Positions 1-9,793 of a DNA stretch of 64,000 nucleotides are shown here, piece after piece (positions within the stretch are counted from its first letter, which is position 1; each line of letters opens with the position of its first letter). Origin of the DNA: Phaeocystidibacter sp965659415 (lineage in GTDB: Bacteria; Bacteroidota; Bacteroidia; Flavobacteriales; Schleiferiaceae). The translations under genes and the position numbers were made by a program. The stretch covers positions 1 through 64,000 of the forward strand of contig CBFHVA010000004.1 of NCBI GenBank assembly GCA_965659415.1, in the 5' to 3' direction. The notes under the pieces were generated by a model. That model made no database searches and was not told the origin of the DNA. It worked only from the letters and a program-made list of their open reading frames with translations.

Positions 1-322
1 AGCACGTGCACATAATCTAACAGAACGACTACAAGATGTAACGGCACATGCCGAAATGCAGGCAATTACAGCGGCAGCGAATCATCTTGGTGCCAAGTAT
101 CTAACGGACTGTACACTTTTTGTAACACTCGAACCTTGCTCGATGTGCGCCGGAGCTTTGTTTTGGTCGCAGGTGGGCCGTGTAGTGTATGGTGCCAGCG
201 ACCCCAAGCGGGGGTTTGTGATGCAAGGGGGTAAGCTGCATCCTAAGACAGAGGTGAAGACAGGCGTGGAGGCCGGTCCGTGTTCCGATTTGTTGGTTGA
301 GTTTTTTAGGATAAAGAGGTAG
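1..322 (+). CDS. tadA: tRNA-specific adenosine deaminase TadA, 5'-truncated by window edge
   Basis: The reading frame is open from base 2, so the N-terminus lies outside the window. The visible part holds the zinc and catalytic signature of the cytidine/deoxycytidylate deaminase fold: HAE near base 46 (zinc His and catalytic Glu) and PCSMCAGA with the two zinc cysteines. The arrangement and the following GRVVYGASDPKRG stretch are typical of TadA, which converts A34 to inosine in the tRNA-Arg(ACG) wobble position. The stop is TAG at 320-322. The ATG at base 56 lies inside the active-site motif and is not the real start. A guanine deaminase or other CDA paralogue is the alternative, but the residues after the second Cys favour TadA. 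Confidence 0.85.
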   Translation, partial: ARAHNLTERLQDVTAHAEMQAITAAANHLGAKYLTDCTLFVTLEPCSMCAGALFWSQVGRVVYGASDPKRGFVMQGGKLHPKTEVKTGVEAGPCSDLLVEFFRIKR

Positions 323-354
323 TAACGCGTCTCAAACACTTGCTCATCAAAAGG

Positions 355-597
355 TCAAGCAATTATTGCCGCAGTAATCAATACAATTGTGATAGCGCAG
401 ACAAACGGAATCACGATCCATTGATTCATTTTCTTCCTCCCAAGCTCAGGCTTCATTCTCGAATAGGAGATGGCAAGTACCAAGTACACCGGACCAATAA
501 ATAGAACTCCGTAAACATTGAAGATAGAGATGAGCACAGCGAGAAGGATAAAGCATGCTTGATACAGGCCTTCAAGTATATCTTTCTGATGATTCAT
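355..597 (-). CDS. Small hypothetical membrane protein
   Basis: This 80-residue protein is not recognised as a named family. It has a short polar N-terminus, two hydrophobic segments in the first half (about residues 13-45), a basic loop containing RKK near the middle, and a third hydrophobic helix at the C-terminus. That pattern fits an integral membrane protein with three helices and positive residues on the cytoplasmic side. It converges with tadA and diverges from aspS. Upstream on the minus strand there is a TAAATTTT element resembling the Bacteroidota -7 box. The clean hydrophobic pattern makes it a likely gene, but its function is unknown. Confidence 0.55.
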   Translation of the reverse strand: MNHQKDILEGLYQACFILLAVLISIFNVYGVLFIGPVYLVLAISYSRMKPELGRKKMNQWIVIPFVCAITIVLITAAIIA

Positions 598-691
598 AGT
601 AAAATTTAGCGCGTTCTGTCCTGTAAATTACCAAAAAATACATGGCCGATTACAGCTTGCATCTTAAGGCTCAAAAGTCCAAATTCTCCTT

Positions 692-699
692 ACCTTCGC
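692..699 (+). promoter_or_regulatory. Putative Bacteroidota -7 promoter element of aspS
   Basis: TACCTTCG matches the Bacteroidota sigma-A -7 consensus TAnnTTTG at all but one base. It lies 17 bases before the ATG at 717 and argues for that start over the in-frame ATG at 642, which is upstream of the element. No clear -33 TTG is seen at the usual spacing. Confidence 0.45.
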
Positions 700-716
700 A
701 GCGCAAAAATAGAACT

Positions 717-2474
717 ATGTATCGGACGCATACTTGCGGGGAGCTCCGCACTGCGAATATTGGAGAAGAAGTAAGTCTTTCAGGATGGGTTCAACGCCGT
801 AGAGATCTAGGTGGAATGTCGTTTATCGACCTGCGCGATCGCTATGGAATTACACAGCTGGCGTTCAATGATGGCATCGATGCATCTTTGCTAGAAGCTG
901 CGCGTAAAGTGAACCGAGAGTTTGTGATTCAAGCCAAGGGAAAAGTAGTGGAACGCGAAAGTAAAAACGCCAATAATCCAACTGGTGATGTAGAGGTAAT
1001 TGTAACCGAGCTCAATGTTCTCAACGCCGCAAAAACCCCTCCTTTCACCATTGAAAATGAAACGGATGGTGGCGAAGAGCTTCGTATGAAGTATCGCTAC
1101 CTCGATATCCGCAGAAACCCGGTGCGCGATAACCTCATGCTCCGTCACAGAGTGAGCATGGAGGTGCGAAAGTATCTTTCAGATGCCGGATTTATCGATG
1201 TGGAAACCCCATATCTCATAAAGTCAACGCCCGAAGGCGCACGCGATTTTGTAGTGCCTAGTCGTATGAATCCCAACGAATTCTACGCCCTCCCACAGTC
1301 GCCACAAACGTTTAAGCAACTCCTCATGGTCGCGGGAATGGACCGCTACTATCAGATTGTGCGCTGCTTCCGTGATGAGGACCTTCGCGCGGACCGTCAG
1401 CCAGAATTCACGCAAATCGACTGCGAGATGGCCTTCGTAGAGCAAGAGGATATTATCAACATGTTCGAAGGTCTGATCACGCATATTCTCAAGGAAGTTC
1501 GCGGCGTGGAAGTAAAGGAAGTGCCACGCATGAGCTGGCATGAAGCCATGGAACGCTACGGTAATGATAAGCCAGATATCCGTTTTGGCATGGAACTCTT
1601 GAACATGAATGATCTTGTGAAAGGATCAGGTTTCAAGGTGTTTGACGATGCCGAATTGGTCGTGGGGATTAAAGTGGATGGCGCGGCAAGCTGGACGCGT
1701 AAACAGCTGGATGCCCTAACCAAATGGGTTCAACGTCCGCAGATTGGAATGGGCGGAGTAATCTGGGCCAAGTATGCTGAAGATGGCTCACGCTCATCCT
1801 CCGTAAATAAATTCTTCAATGAAGAAGCTCAGGCAAATTGGGCTGAGGCATTTGATGCCAAGCCGGGCGATTTAATGCTCGTGTTGGCCGGGCCTGAAAC
1901 CAAGACGCGCAAGGCTATGAGTGAGCTTCGCCTTCACATGGGTGAAGAACTCGGATTGCGAAATCCGGAAGTATATGCACCGCTTTGGGTTACCGACTTC
2001 CCTTTACTTGAATGGGATGAGGACACTCAGCGTTATCACGCCATGCACCACCCGTTCACCTCACCTAAGCCAGAAGATATTGGTAAGATGGAAACCGCTC
2101 CTGGAGAAGTTCGCGCCAATGCCTACGATATGGTTTTGAACGGTAATGAAATTGGTGGAGGGTCGATTCGTATTCACGATCGAGACCTTCAAAAGCGTAT
2201 GTTTAGCCTCCTTGGATTTTCAGATGAGGAAGCGCAAGAGCAGTTTGGCTTCTTGATGAATGCCTTCGAATACGGTGCTCCACCTCACGGAGGAATCGCT
2301 TTTGGATTCGATCGTTTGGCAGCGCTTATTGGTGGCGACGAGACCATCCGCGATTACATCGCCTTCCCGAAAAATAATACGGGTAGAGATGTTATGATTG
2401 ACGCTCCAGCCTCGGTAAGTTTAGATCAGCTAGAAGAGTTGTACTTGAGTTTGAAACCTACGGAAAAGGAATAA
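717..2474 (+). CDS. aspS: Aspartyl-tRNA synthetase
   Basis: This cytoplasmic class II synthetase charges tRNA-Asp with aspartate. The N-terminal OB-fold anticodon-binding domain contains SLSGWVQRRRDLGGMSFIDLRD. The catalytic domain follows, with motif 2 around YYQIVRCFRDEDLRADRQPEFTQID (split here as YYQIVRCFRDEDLR then ADRQPEFTQID), a bacterial GAD-type insertion in the middle, and motif 3 in GIAFGFDRLAALIGG near the C-terminus. The length from ATG 717 is 585 residues, normal for bacterial AspRS. An in-frame ATG at 642 would add 25 residues without similarity to the family and lies before the likely promoter. The stop codon overlaps the start of the downstream ClC gene (TAATG), indicating translational coupling. 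Confidence 0.95.
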   Translation: MYRTHTCGELRTANIGEEVSLSGWVQRRRDLGGMSFIDLRDRYGITQLAFNDGIDASLLEAARKVNREFVIQAKGKVVERESKNANNPTGDVEVIVTELNVLNAAKTPPFTIENETDGGEELRMKYRYLDIRRNPVRDNLMLRHRVSMEVRKYLSDAGFIDVETPYLIKSTPEGARDFVVPSRMNPNEFYALPQSPQTFKQLLMVAGMDRYYQIVRCFRDEDLRADRQPEFTQIDCEMAFVEQEDIINMFEGLITHILKEVRGVEVKEVPRMSWHEAMERYGNDKPDIRFGMELLNMNDLVKGSGFKVFDDAELVVGIKVDGAASWTRKQLDALTKWVQRPQIGMGGVIWAKYAEDGSRSSSVNKFFNEEAQANWAEAFDAKPGDLMLVLAGPETKTRKAMSELRLHMGEELGLRNPEVYAPLWVTDFPLLEWDEDTQRYHAMHHPFTSPKPEDIGKMETAPGEVRANAYDMVLNGNEIGGGSIRIHDRDLQKRMFSLLGFSDEEAQEQFGFLMNAFEYGAPPHGGIAFGFDRLAALIGGDETIRDYIAFPKNNTGRDVMIDAPASVSLDQLEELYLSLKPTEKE

Positions 2475-4252
2475 TGACCGCTCGTCCCGATAACTGGTTA
2501 GGACGCTTTCTGGTTTGGAGAATTAAACACATTCCCCAGCGCCAGTTCATCATTGCATTGAGCATTCTCACCGGTTTAGTCGCTGGTTTAGTCGCTGTAA
2601 TCCTCAAGAACTCCACTCACCTCATTCAAGAGTTGATTTCGGGGGAGCGCCTCCGCGATTATCATCAAGTTTACTACTTCGTATTTCCGATTTTCGGGAT
2701 TCTGATTACCGTGCTCATTAAACGGATGTTCAGCGGACCGGTAGGAGAAGGAATCCCGAGTACACTTTATGCCATTTCTCGTAGGAATGGGATTTTGAAA
2801 TCGTACCGGATGTACGCTTCCCTTATCACCTCGGCTTTCACCGTGGGAATGGGTGGCTCCGTTGGTTTGGAGGGACCTACTGTAAGTACCGGCTCAGCCA
2901 TTGGATCCAATTTAGGTCGAATGATGCACCTTACGTACAAGCAGCGAATCTTGCTGATTTCTTGTGCAACAGCCGGTGCCATAGCTTCCATCTTTAACGC
3001 ACCCATCGCGGCCATCATTTTCACTATTGAGATATTTAGTCTCGATCTCACCATGGCTTCACTGGTTCCCTTGCTTTTAGCCTCGGTTTCGGGAGCCGTT
3101 ACCAGCATCTTTTTGCAAGGCGATAACCGTATTGAAATTTTGAGTGCTGATGTAATTGCCGCTTTTGATGTAGCGCATATACCTGCTTACGTTTTGCTCG
3201 CTGTACTGTGCTCGCTAATTTCTATTTACTTCAAACGCGCCTTCTTTACTACCGAACGGATCTTTAACCGATTCAATAGTGTATACATCAAGGTAATTGT
3301 AGGTGGTACGGGTTTGGGTTTGCTCATTTTCTTGATTCCGCCCCTCTATGGTGAGGGTTATGGAGTAATGAATTACATGCTGGAAGGGGATGTAGAAAGC
3401 GTTCTGTCCAGCAGTTTTCTTTGGGATGAAGGAGCTGGATTACCTACGATATTGGCCTTACTAGCTGGCCTATTTTTGTTCAAGGTTATTGCGGCCACGT
3501 TTACGATCAATGCTGGCGGTGTAGGCGGAATTTTTGCACCAACCTTGTTTATGGGAAGCACCTTGGGCTTGTTCTTTGCTCGCCTCGTGAACAGCACGGG
3601 ATTGGCGGAGTTGCCAGAGAGTAACTTTGTATTGGTGGCTATGGCGGGTCTCATGGCCGGCGTTCTCCACTCGCCGCTCACGGCCATTTTTATGATAGCT
3701 GAGATTACAGGTGGTTACGAGTTATTTCTGCCTTTGATGCTCACTTCGGCTATTGCATACCTAGTAACACGAAGCATGGATCCGCATAGTATCTATACTG
3801 AACAGTTGGCGCGTCGCGGAGACTTAATCACTCATAATAAAGACCGAACCATCCTCACTTTGATGAAAACCACTCAAGTGATTGAGAAAGACTTCGTACA
3901 CACCCATCCAGAGATGAAGCTGCGAGATTTGGTCAAAGTATTTACCAGTTCAAACCGCAATTTATTTCCCGTTGTGGAGGATGGAGAATTGGTCGGGGTA
4001 ATGACCTTAGATGACTTCAAGCAAATGCTGTTCGACAAGACGCTTTACGACAAGGTTTTCGTTCGCGATTTGATGACTAATCCACCGGCCGTGGTCGAAA
4101 AGGAAGACACCATGGAAGCCGTGATGCAGAAGTTTCAAAACACCGGTGCATGGAACCTACCCGTGGTAGATCAAGGTAAGTATGTAGGGTTCATTTCGAA
4201 GTCCAAGCTCTTCTCTGCCTACAGACGGAAACTTCTCGAGGTATCGGATTGA
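2474..4252 (+). CDS. ClC-family chloride channel/antiporter with C-terminal CBS pair
   Basis: This integral membrane protein of 592 residues moves chloride across the inner membrane. The ClC signature regions are present: GPVGEGIP (about residues 88-95, anion-binding loop), GGSVGLEGPTV with the gating glutamate at residue 133, and GGVGGIFAPTLF. The last ~135 residues form two CBS repeats, a cytosolic nucleotide-binding regulatory module. At the position of the internal proton glutamate of E. coli ClC-ec1 (FIIEE) the sequence reads FTIEIF, so an isoleucine replaces it. That leaves open whether this is a channel or an antiporter with a different proton path. The start overlaps the aspS stop by one base. 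Confidence 0.92.
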   Translation: MTARPDNWLGRFLVWRIKHIPQRQFIIALSILTGLVAGLVAVILKNSTHLIQELISGERLRDYHQVYYFVFPIFGILITVLIKRMFSGPVGEGIPSTLYAISRRNGILKSYRMYASLITSAFTVGMGGSVGLEGPTVSTGSAIGSNLGRMMHLTYKQRILLISCATAGAIASIFNAPIAAIIFTIEIFSLDLTMASLVPLLLASVSGAVTSIFLQGDNRIEILSADVIAAFDVAHIPAYVLLAVLCSLISIYFKRAFFTTERIFNRFNSVYIKVIVGGTGLGLLIFLIPPLYGEGYGVMNYMLEGDVESVLSSSFLWDEGAGLPTILALLAGLFLFKVIAATFTINAGGVGGIFAPTLFMGSTLGLFFARLVNSTGLAELPESNFVLVAMAGLMAGVLHSPLTAIFMIAEITGGYELFLPLMLTSAIAYLVTRSMDPHSIYTEQLARRGDLITHNKDRTILTLMKTTQVIEKDFVHTHPEMKLRDLVKVFTSSNRNLFPVVEDGELVGVMTLDDFKQMLFDKTLYDKVFVRDLMTNPPAVVEKEDTMEAVMQKFQNTGAWNLPVVDQGKYVGFISKSKLFSAYRRKLLEVSD

Positions 4253-4425
4253 TTCCATTCTGGCCTGAAAGTCATTCATTTCACGTACTACATTGTAAGG
4301 AATCAGGCCTGAGGGTGTCTGATTCTTGCGTATATTAGCGTTCCTTGTGAAAATTACAACAATTGGCAACGCCCTGTGTGGTAACATCGTAAGGGTATAA
4401 ACCCGATTTACTAAATCTGCTACGA

Positions 4426-7400
4426 ATGAAGAATCGCTTTACACTGACTGGTGTATTCATGTTGGTAGTGGGAACCTTGTTCGCACAACAAGGAGAGCCC
4501 GACTACATTGAGAAAATGGCCGACCCTTCGGTGAATTTTTACGAAGTACAAGAAAGCTTTGAGAGCTTTTGGCAAGGACGAGAAGTTGAACGTTCTCAAG
4601 GATGGAAACAGTTTAAACGCTGGGAGAATTTCACGGAACAACGTGTATATCCCGATGGAGTACGTCCAAATCCCAATATTTTATATCAAGAGTACCAAAA
4701 TTCCGTAGCTCAGTCTGGATCGGCAAATTTGGGGACTTGGTCGCATGTAGGGCCTTACGATGGAAACGCCATCAATGGTATTGGCCGAGTGAATTGCATC
4801 GCTTTCCACCCAGATAACTACAACGTGATTTTTGTAGGTGCTCCAGCAGGTGGTATCTGGCGCTCAAACGACGGTGGTACATCTTGGACCACCAATACGG
4901 ACCTACTTCCAAACTTGGGGGTATCTTCCATCGCTATAGATCCGCACAATCCTGACACCATGTACATCGCTACAGGTGATAGAGACGCAGCAGACACTTA
5001 CAGTATCGGCGTTATGAAGTCTGTAGATGGTGGTCAAACTTGGCAAACTACGGGCTTGAGCTATGGCGTTAGTCAAGCTCGCCGCATTGGAGGCTTGTAT
5101 ATCAATCCAAAGAATACACAGGTTATCGTAGCGGCTACGCGTCCAGGAGGCATTATGCGCTCCACGGATGGCGGAGCAACTTGGTCTTCTGTTCAAGGTG
5201 GGAACTGGCAAATGCTCACCCACGTACCTACAGCCACGGATACTCTTTTTGCCGGTTCGTCTACTGGCGGGAGCATCATTCGTTCCACGGATGCCGGTGC
5301 AACTTGGACCACATTGACGACTGGGCTTCCTACATCAGGAGCGCGAAGAGTGGAAGTGGCTACAACCGCTGATGATCCAAACTATGTTTACGCACTCTTT
5401 GCGGCAAATAACAATGGTCTGTATGGTGTTTACCGCTCCACGGATGGCGGTACCACATGGACTCAAACCTTTAGTGGTACTACGCAGAATCTGCTTCACT
5501 GGAATACAAGTCCTGGAGGCAATGTAAGTGGTGGATCAACAGGCGGACAAGGCTGGTATGACCTAGCCATCGCTGTGTCGCCAATCAACAAGAATCAAGT
5601 ATATGTGGGAGGAGTGAACATCTGGCGCTCTTCTAATGGCGGAACAAGTTGGTTACTGAGCGGCCACTGGTTCGGTGGCGGTGGTGCAGCCTACGTACAC
5701 GCAGATCAGCATTACTTCCTTTTCAAACCAGGCACCAACGAAATGTATGCAGGTCATGATGGAGGTCTAGATAAAACGACGAATGGCCAGAACTACACAG
5801 AGCTCAGCAACGGTTTGCATATTACGCAGTACTATCGAATCGATGTGAGTGAAGGAAATGAAGACCTCACTACTGCCGGAGCCCAAGACAACGGGACGCA
5901 TCTTAATAATGCATTAGGTTGGGATCGCGTAAGAGGTGGTGATGGTATGGACAATGCCATTGCCGAGAATAATCCAAATGTGATGTACGCCTCATCACAG
6001 TACGGCAACTTTGGTAAGTCCACCAACGGAGGTCAATCCTTCAGCGCATCCTTCAACTTACCACCAAACGGAACGGGTCAGTGGGTAACACCATTCGTGA
6101 TCGACCCGACAAATGACAACATCCTATATGCCGGTTACGATGAACTTTGGAAGTCGACCAACGCCGGTTTGAGCTTCACCCAAACTAGTACTTCCATTGC
6201 TGGGAATACCGCTGGTATTGATGTAATCGCAGTTTCGGTAAGCAATAATCAGGTAGTTTATGTTGGAATTAATGACGACGTGTACCGCTCATCAGATGGC
6301 GGATCAACATGGAGCTTGATTTCTGGTAATGTGGGTAACTCTAGAAGTGTCACAGATATTGCTATTTCAGATATTGATGAGAACCATATCTGGATAACAA
6401 AATCTGGTTATGACAATAATCAGAAGGTTTATGAAAGTACCGATGCAGGTCAAACTTGGACCAATATTTCAAGCGGCTTGCCTAACCTTCCTGTGAATAC
6501 TATCATTTATCAACCGAATAGTAATGGAGCCATTTACATCGGAACGGATATCGGCGTGTACTATCGGGATATCAACACGAATGGCTGGACACAATTCATG
6601 AATGGATTGCCAAATACCATCGTAAATGACCTTGAAATTCACGTTGGAACGGGAATCATTCGCGCAGGGACTTACGGACGTGGGGTTTGGGAGAGTCCTT
6701 TGGCCAACTCCTTCTTAGACAAGCCTGTGGCTGAATTTAGTGCGGTACCAAGCGCGGTTTGTTCAAGTGGAGATACCATCGCTCTGCGTGACTTGTCGAC
6801 CTATGTGCCTACTAGCTGGGATTGGACGATTTATCCAACTACATTCCAGTTTGTGAACGGCACCAATTCCACATCTCAAAATCCAGAAGTGGTGTTTACG
6901 GCTGCCGGGCAGTATACCATTCAATTGGTTGCGTCGAATCGATTTGGTAGCGACACTTCGGTAGTAGTTGACGCAATCGGTGTAGGTGGTCAGGCACTTC
7001 CATATACCGAAGATTTCGCCACCGGCATCAACGAGGATTGGACCATCGTCAATCCAGATAATGGAATTACATGGTCACCAAGCGTGGCTTCTAACGGAGG
7101 TTCTGGCAGTGTTTACATGGATTTCTATGGATATTCAACCGTTGGAGCGAAAGATGAACTCATCAGCTTACCTCTCGACTTTACAGGAATGGCTAATGTG
7201 GAGATGATCTATGATGTGGCGTATCGCCAGTATACATCGTCGACGCACGATAGCTTGAATATTTATGTGAGTACGGATTGTGGTTCAACCTGGACTTTAG
7301 TGCAGGCCCGAGGTGAAGATGGTACCCAGAATTTTGCGACGGGTGCTCCATTGACTGCGGCATTTACACCATCCAGCGCTTCAGACTGGAGAACCGACAC

Positions 7401-8976
7401 ACTTGATTTGTCAGCTTACGACGGTATGGATGACGTTCGTATCATGTTCGAAGGGGTCTCTGATTATGGTAATAACCTTTACCTAGATAATATCAACGTA
7501 GTAGCTTCACCAGGAGCTGCTCCTGTAGCCGACTTCTTTGCGAACTCTTCAGTATGTGCTTCTTCACCCATCAAGTTTTATAATCTAAGTGGTGCAAACG
7601 GTCAAACCTATAGCTGGATATTCCAAGGAGGTACTCCTGCTACCAGCACGGCTGCCAATCCAGTAGTTAGTTGGAATACGGCGGGTACTTATAATGTGAG
7701 TTTGGTAGTTGGAAACGGATTGGGTAGTGACTCGATTTACAGAGCGAACTATATCACTATTCAACCGAATGTTACACCGACTATTTCGATTACATCGGAC
7801 GCTTCGACCATCTGCGATGGCGAAGTAGTAACCTTCTATGCAACGAAGACCCATGCAGGGGCTACGGGATGGGTGAGTTGGTATGTGAATGGCGTGCCTC
7901 GTCCGATTAATGGTGATACCGTGGCACTCACTTCCTTCTCGAATAACGATGTGGTAATGGCGGTTCTTAATTCTACAGAGTCTTGTGTAACTATGGATTC
8001 TGTAGCCTCCAACAACTTGACTATCACAGTTAACCCATTGCCATCTGTGAATGCCGGAACGTATTCAGCCACATGTGTTGATGACGCAACCTTTACCTTG
8101 ACGGGTACGCCATCTGGAGGTACTTATTCCGGTAGAGGGGTGTCAGGATCGAGCTTTGATCCAGCAGCAGCAGGAGCGGGAACTCATGTGATTACTTACG
8201 AATACACAGATGGGAATGGCTGTACAAATACCGCCACAACTTCCATTCTTGTAGAGAATAAACCTAACGTGTTCTTGAGCGGTAAGGTTTACTGCGAAAC
8301 GGATGCTGCCGAATCAGCACGAGGCGGCTTCCCAAGCGGAGGTACGTACTCCGTGAATGGAACAGCGGTTACAACGTTTGACCCGGCAAGTTTAGGTGTT
8401 GGTACCCATGTATTAGAGTATGCTTATTCAAACGGGACCTGCGTTACCGTTGAAACGGATACCATTTTTGTACTTGCGGACCCTACGAATCCCACTATTA
8501 CTGTGGACTGGGGTAAGTTGACTTGTAATTTAGCCGGAACGGGATATCAGTATCAGTGGTTGGATGCTTCAGGGACTCCAATTCCAGGAGAGACTAATCG
8601 CGTATTCTACCCACAGGCTCCAGGAGCTTATGCTGTTACGGTAAGCGTTGGAACCACATCATGTGAGGGGACTTCTGATTTTGTCGTTATTCAGAAAATT
8701 GGTTTGGCAGAACACATGGCCGAAGAAATCGACCTCAGAGTGTTCCCGAACCCGACGAGCGACGTAGTTGGACTTTACTTCAACCTTGAGGAGCGTTCTG
8801 ATTTCCAAGTAGAAGTGGTAGACTTGAGCGGCAAGGTATTGTCGCAACAAGTGCTCACGGATCAGCAAGGCGAGGTACATGTACCGCTAAATTTGAAGCC
8901 GTTTGCTAAAGGAGTTTACATGGTGAAGCTTACCATTGGTGAAGCGACCATCGCCAATCGAGTAATCCTTCAGTAG
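4426..8976 (+). CDS. Large secreted T9SS protein: sortilin-like beta-propeller, PKD domains, Por sorting tail
   Basis: This 1516-residue protein has a signal peptide ending near the LFAQQ segment (about residue 21). Residues ~105-760 carry many BNR/Asp-box repeats of the type STDGGATW, forming sortilin/VPS10-like propellers. A PKD-like domain spans ~765-855, a MAM/jelly-roll-like domain (LPYTEDF to LYLDNINV) ~857-1027, a second PKD ~1031-1115, and further Ig-like repeats with conserved cysteines follow. The C-terminal ~80 residues start at RVFPNPTSD and end in NRVILQ, a type A T9SS sorting domain. The protein should therefore be exported across the outer membrane and anchored or released. No catalytic site was recognised; adhesion, carbohydrate binding or a peptidase-associated role are all possible. 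A strong terminator follows directly. Confidence 0.85.
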   Translation: MKNRFTLTGVFMLVVGTLFAQQGEPDYIEKMADPSVNFYEVQESFESFWQGREVERSQGWKQFKRWENFTEQRVYPDGVRPNPNILYQEYQNSVAQSGSANLGTWSHVGPYDGNAINGIGRVNCIAFHPDNYNVIFVGAPAGGIWRSNDGGTSWTTNTDLLPNLGVSSIAIDPHNPDTMYIATGDRDAADTYSIGVMKSVDGGQTWQTTGLSYGVSQARRIGGLYINPKNTQVIVAATRPGGIMRSTDGGATWSSVQGGNWQMLTHVPTATDTLFAGSSTGGSIIRSTDAGATWTTLTTGLPTSGARRVEVATTADDPNYVYALFAANNNGLYGVYRSTDGGTTWTQTFSGTTQNLLHWNTSPGGNVSGGSTGGQGWYDLAIAVSPINKNQVYVGGVNIWRSSNGGTSWLLSGHWFGGGGAAYVHADQHYFLFKPGTNEMYAGHDGGLDKTTNGQNYTELSNGLHITQYYRIDVSEGNEDLTTAGAQDNGTHLNNALGWDRVRGGDGMDNAIAENNPNVMYASSQYGNFGKSTNGGQSFSASFNLPPNGTGQWVTPFVIDPTNDNILYAGYDELWKSTNAGLSFTQTSTSIAGNTAGIDVIAVSVSNNQVVYVGINDDVYRSSDGGSTWSLISGNVGNSRSVTDIAISDIDENHIWITKSGYDNNQKVYESTDAGQTWTNISSGLPNLPVNTIIYQPNSNGAIYIGTDIGVYYRDINTNGWTQFMNGLPNTIVNDLEIHVGTGIIRAGTYGRGVWESPLANSFLDKPVAEFSAVPSAVCSSGDTIALRDLSTYVPTSWDWTIYPTTFQFVNGTNSTSQNPEVVFTAAGQYTIQLVASNRFGSDTSVVVDAIGVGGQALPYTEDFATGINEDWTIVNPDNGITWSPSVASNGGSGSVYMDFYGYSTVGAKDELISLPLDFTGMANVEMIYDVAYRQYTSSTHDSLNIYVSTDCGSTWTLVQARGEDGTQNFATGAPLTAAFTPSSASDWRTDTLDLSAYDGMDDVRIMFEGVSDYGNNLYLDNINVVASPGAAPVADFFANSSVCASSPIKFYNLSGANGQTYSWIFQGGTPATSTAANPVVSWNTAGTYNVSLVVGNGLGSDSIYRANYITIQPNVTPTISITSDASTICDGEVVTFYATKTHAGATGWVSWYVNGVPRPINGDTVALTSFSNNDVVMAVLNSTESCVTMDSVASNNLTITVNPLPSVNAGTYSATCVDDATFTLTGTPSGGTYSGRGVSGSSFDPAAAGAGTHVITYEYTDGNGCTNTATTSILVENKPNVFLSGKVYCETDAAESARGGFPSGGTYSVNGTAVTTFDPASLGVGTHVLEYAYSNGTCVTVETDTIFVLADPTNPTITVDWGKLTCNLAGTGYQYQWLDASGTPIPGETNRVFYPQAPGAYAVTVSVGTTSCEGTSDFVVIQKIGLAEHMAEEIDLRVFPNPTSDVVGLYFNLEERSDFQVEVVDLSGKVLSQQVLTDQQGEVHVPLNLKPFAKGVYMVKLTIGEATIANRVILQ

Positions 8977-8995
8977 AAGAGGATATAAGCTAAAT

Positions 8996-9029
8996 AAAGA
9001 GCCCCGACTCATGCGAGTCGGGGCTTTTC
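8996..9029 (+). terminator. Rho-independent terminator
   Basis: A perfect 10-bp stem GCCCCGACTC / GAGTCGGGGC (9001-9010 and 9015-9024) with loop ATGC is followed by TTTTCT. It sits between two converging genes. The A-rich flank (AAATAAAGA) gives a weaker U-tract on the opposite strand, so it may act in both directions. Confidence 0.9.
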
Positions 9030-9049
9030 TATTAGAGCAAGTTCGTTTT

Positions 9050-9712
9050 TTAGCTTAGCTCATCAACATATTTGTCTTTCGAGAGCGATTCTTCGAATTT
9101 GGGCTGTAAGATCCAAACACCAACGAAGTTGAACCAAACTAGGATAATTTCAAGAACGCTTTCACCATAGGTGGTTTTTCGCCTTTCTTGAAGTGTTTTA
9201 GCGGCTCGCCCTGTTTCTAGAATGGCATAGATTTGAAGAATGAAAACGACTATTGCAATTGGAATTATCATGAACATTGCGCCAAACATTTGGAAGAAAC
9301 TGGCGGGAGGCATGTCCGCTTGACCTTGATCTAAATCACGGAATTCGTCCGCCATACTTCCGAATACCAAGCCCATCAACACGACCCAAAAAATGGTGAA
9401 GATGTAGGGCATATAAAGGGCAATTCGATACATCCATTTTTTTGGATTGTATTCTTCTACCACCTCAGTTGCCTTGTCGGTTATCGTCTGCATCCATAGA
9501 TATAAGAACAATGTGAAGACCATTGGAATGGCCATCCATGGTAGGAATGAACCATAGATGTCAAACACAAAGAAGGGGTCGTTTACGCCCTGCTGTGCCA
9601 TGCTAATAATCCGGCCGAAAAGGACGAACATGTAAATAATCGTACCAATAAAAGGCACGCCAAATATTAGCACAAATAGCTGCCAATGCTTGAGGTGAAG
9701 AAGTCTTTCCAT
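9050..9712 (-). CDS. Hypothetical membrane protein
   Basis: This 220-residue protein is of unrecognised family. It has hydrophobic segments near residues 12-35, 52-72, 95-118, 135-160 and 190-205, with an acidic loop (DEFRDLDQGQAD) in the middle and a charged C-terminus (KFEESLSKDKY). It is most likely a four- or five-helix inner-membrane protein, and no enzyme motif is visible. It lies 81 bases downstream of purQ on the same strand and could be co-transcribed, but nothing else links it to purine synthesis. It converges with the large secreted protein across a shared terminator. Confidence 0.7.
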   Translation of the reverse strand: MERLLHLKHWQLFVLIFGVPFIGTIIYMFVLFGRIISMAQQGVNDPFFVFDIYGSFLPWMAIPMVFTLFLYLWMQTITDKATEVVEEYNPKKWMYRIALYMPYIFTIFWVVLMGLVFGSMADEFRDLDQGQADMPPASFFQMFGAMFMIIPIAIVVFILQIYAILETGRAAKTLQERRKTTYGESVLEIILVWFNFVGVWILQPKFEESLSKDKYVDELS

Positions 9713-9793
9713 GGGGGGCTATAATAATTTGACATTGAAAGTAGTCAAATTATCCAAGCTCATCTGTTAACCGGAAGGAGTGCCTATACCGCT

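Noticed and set aside
642..716. N-terminal extension of aspS from an upstream in-frame ATG
   Set aside because: The 25 extra residues have no counterpart in AspRS, and a -7 promoter box lies between this ATG and the family start.
4262..4319. Inverted repeat GGCCTGA/TCAGGCC after the ClC gene as terminator
   Set aside because: The arms are 7 bp with a spacer of more than 40 bases and no T tract, so it is unlikely to terminate transcription.
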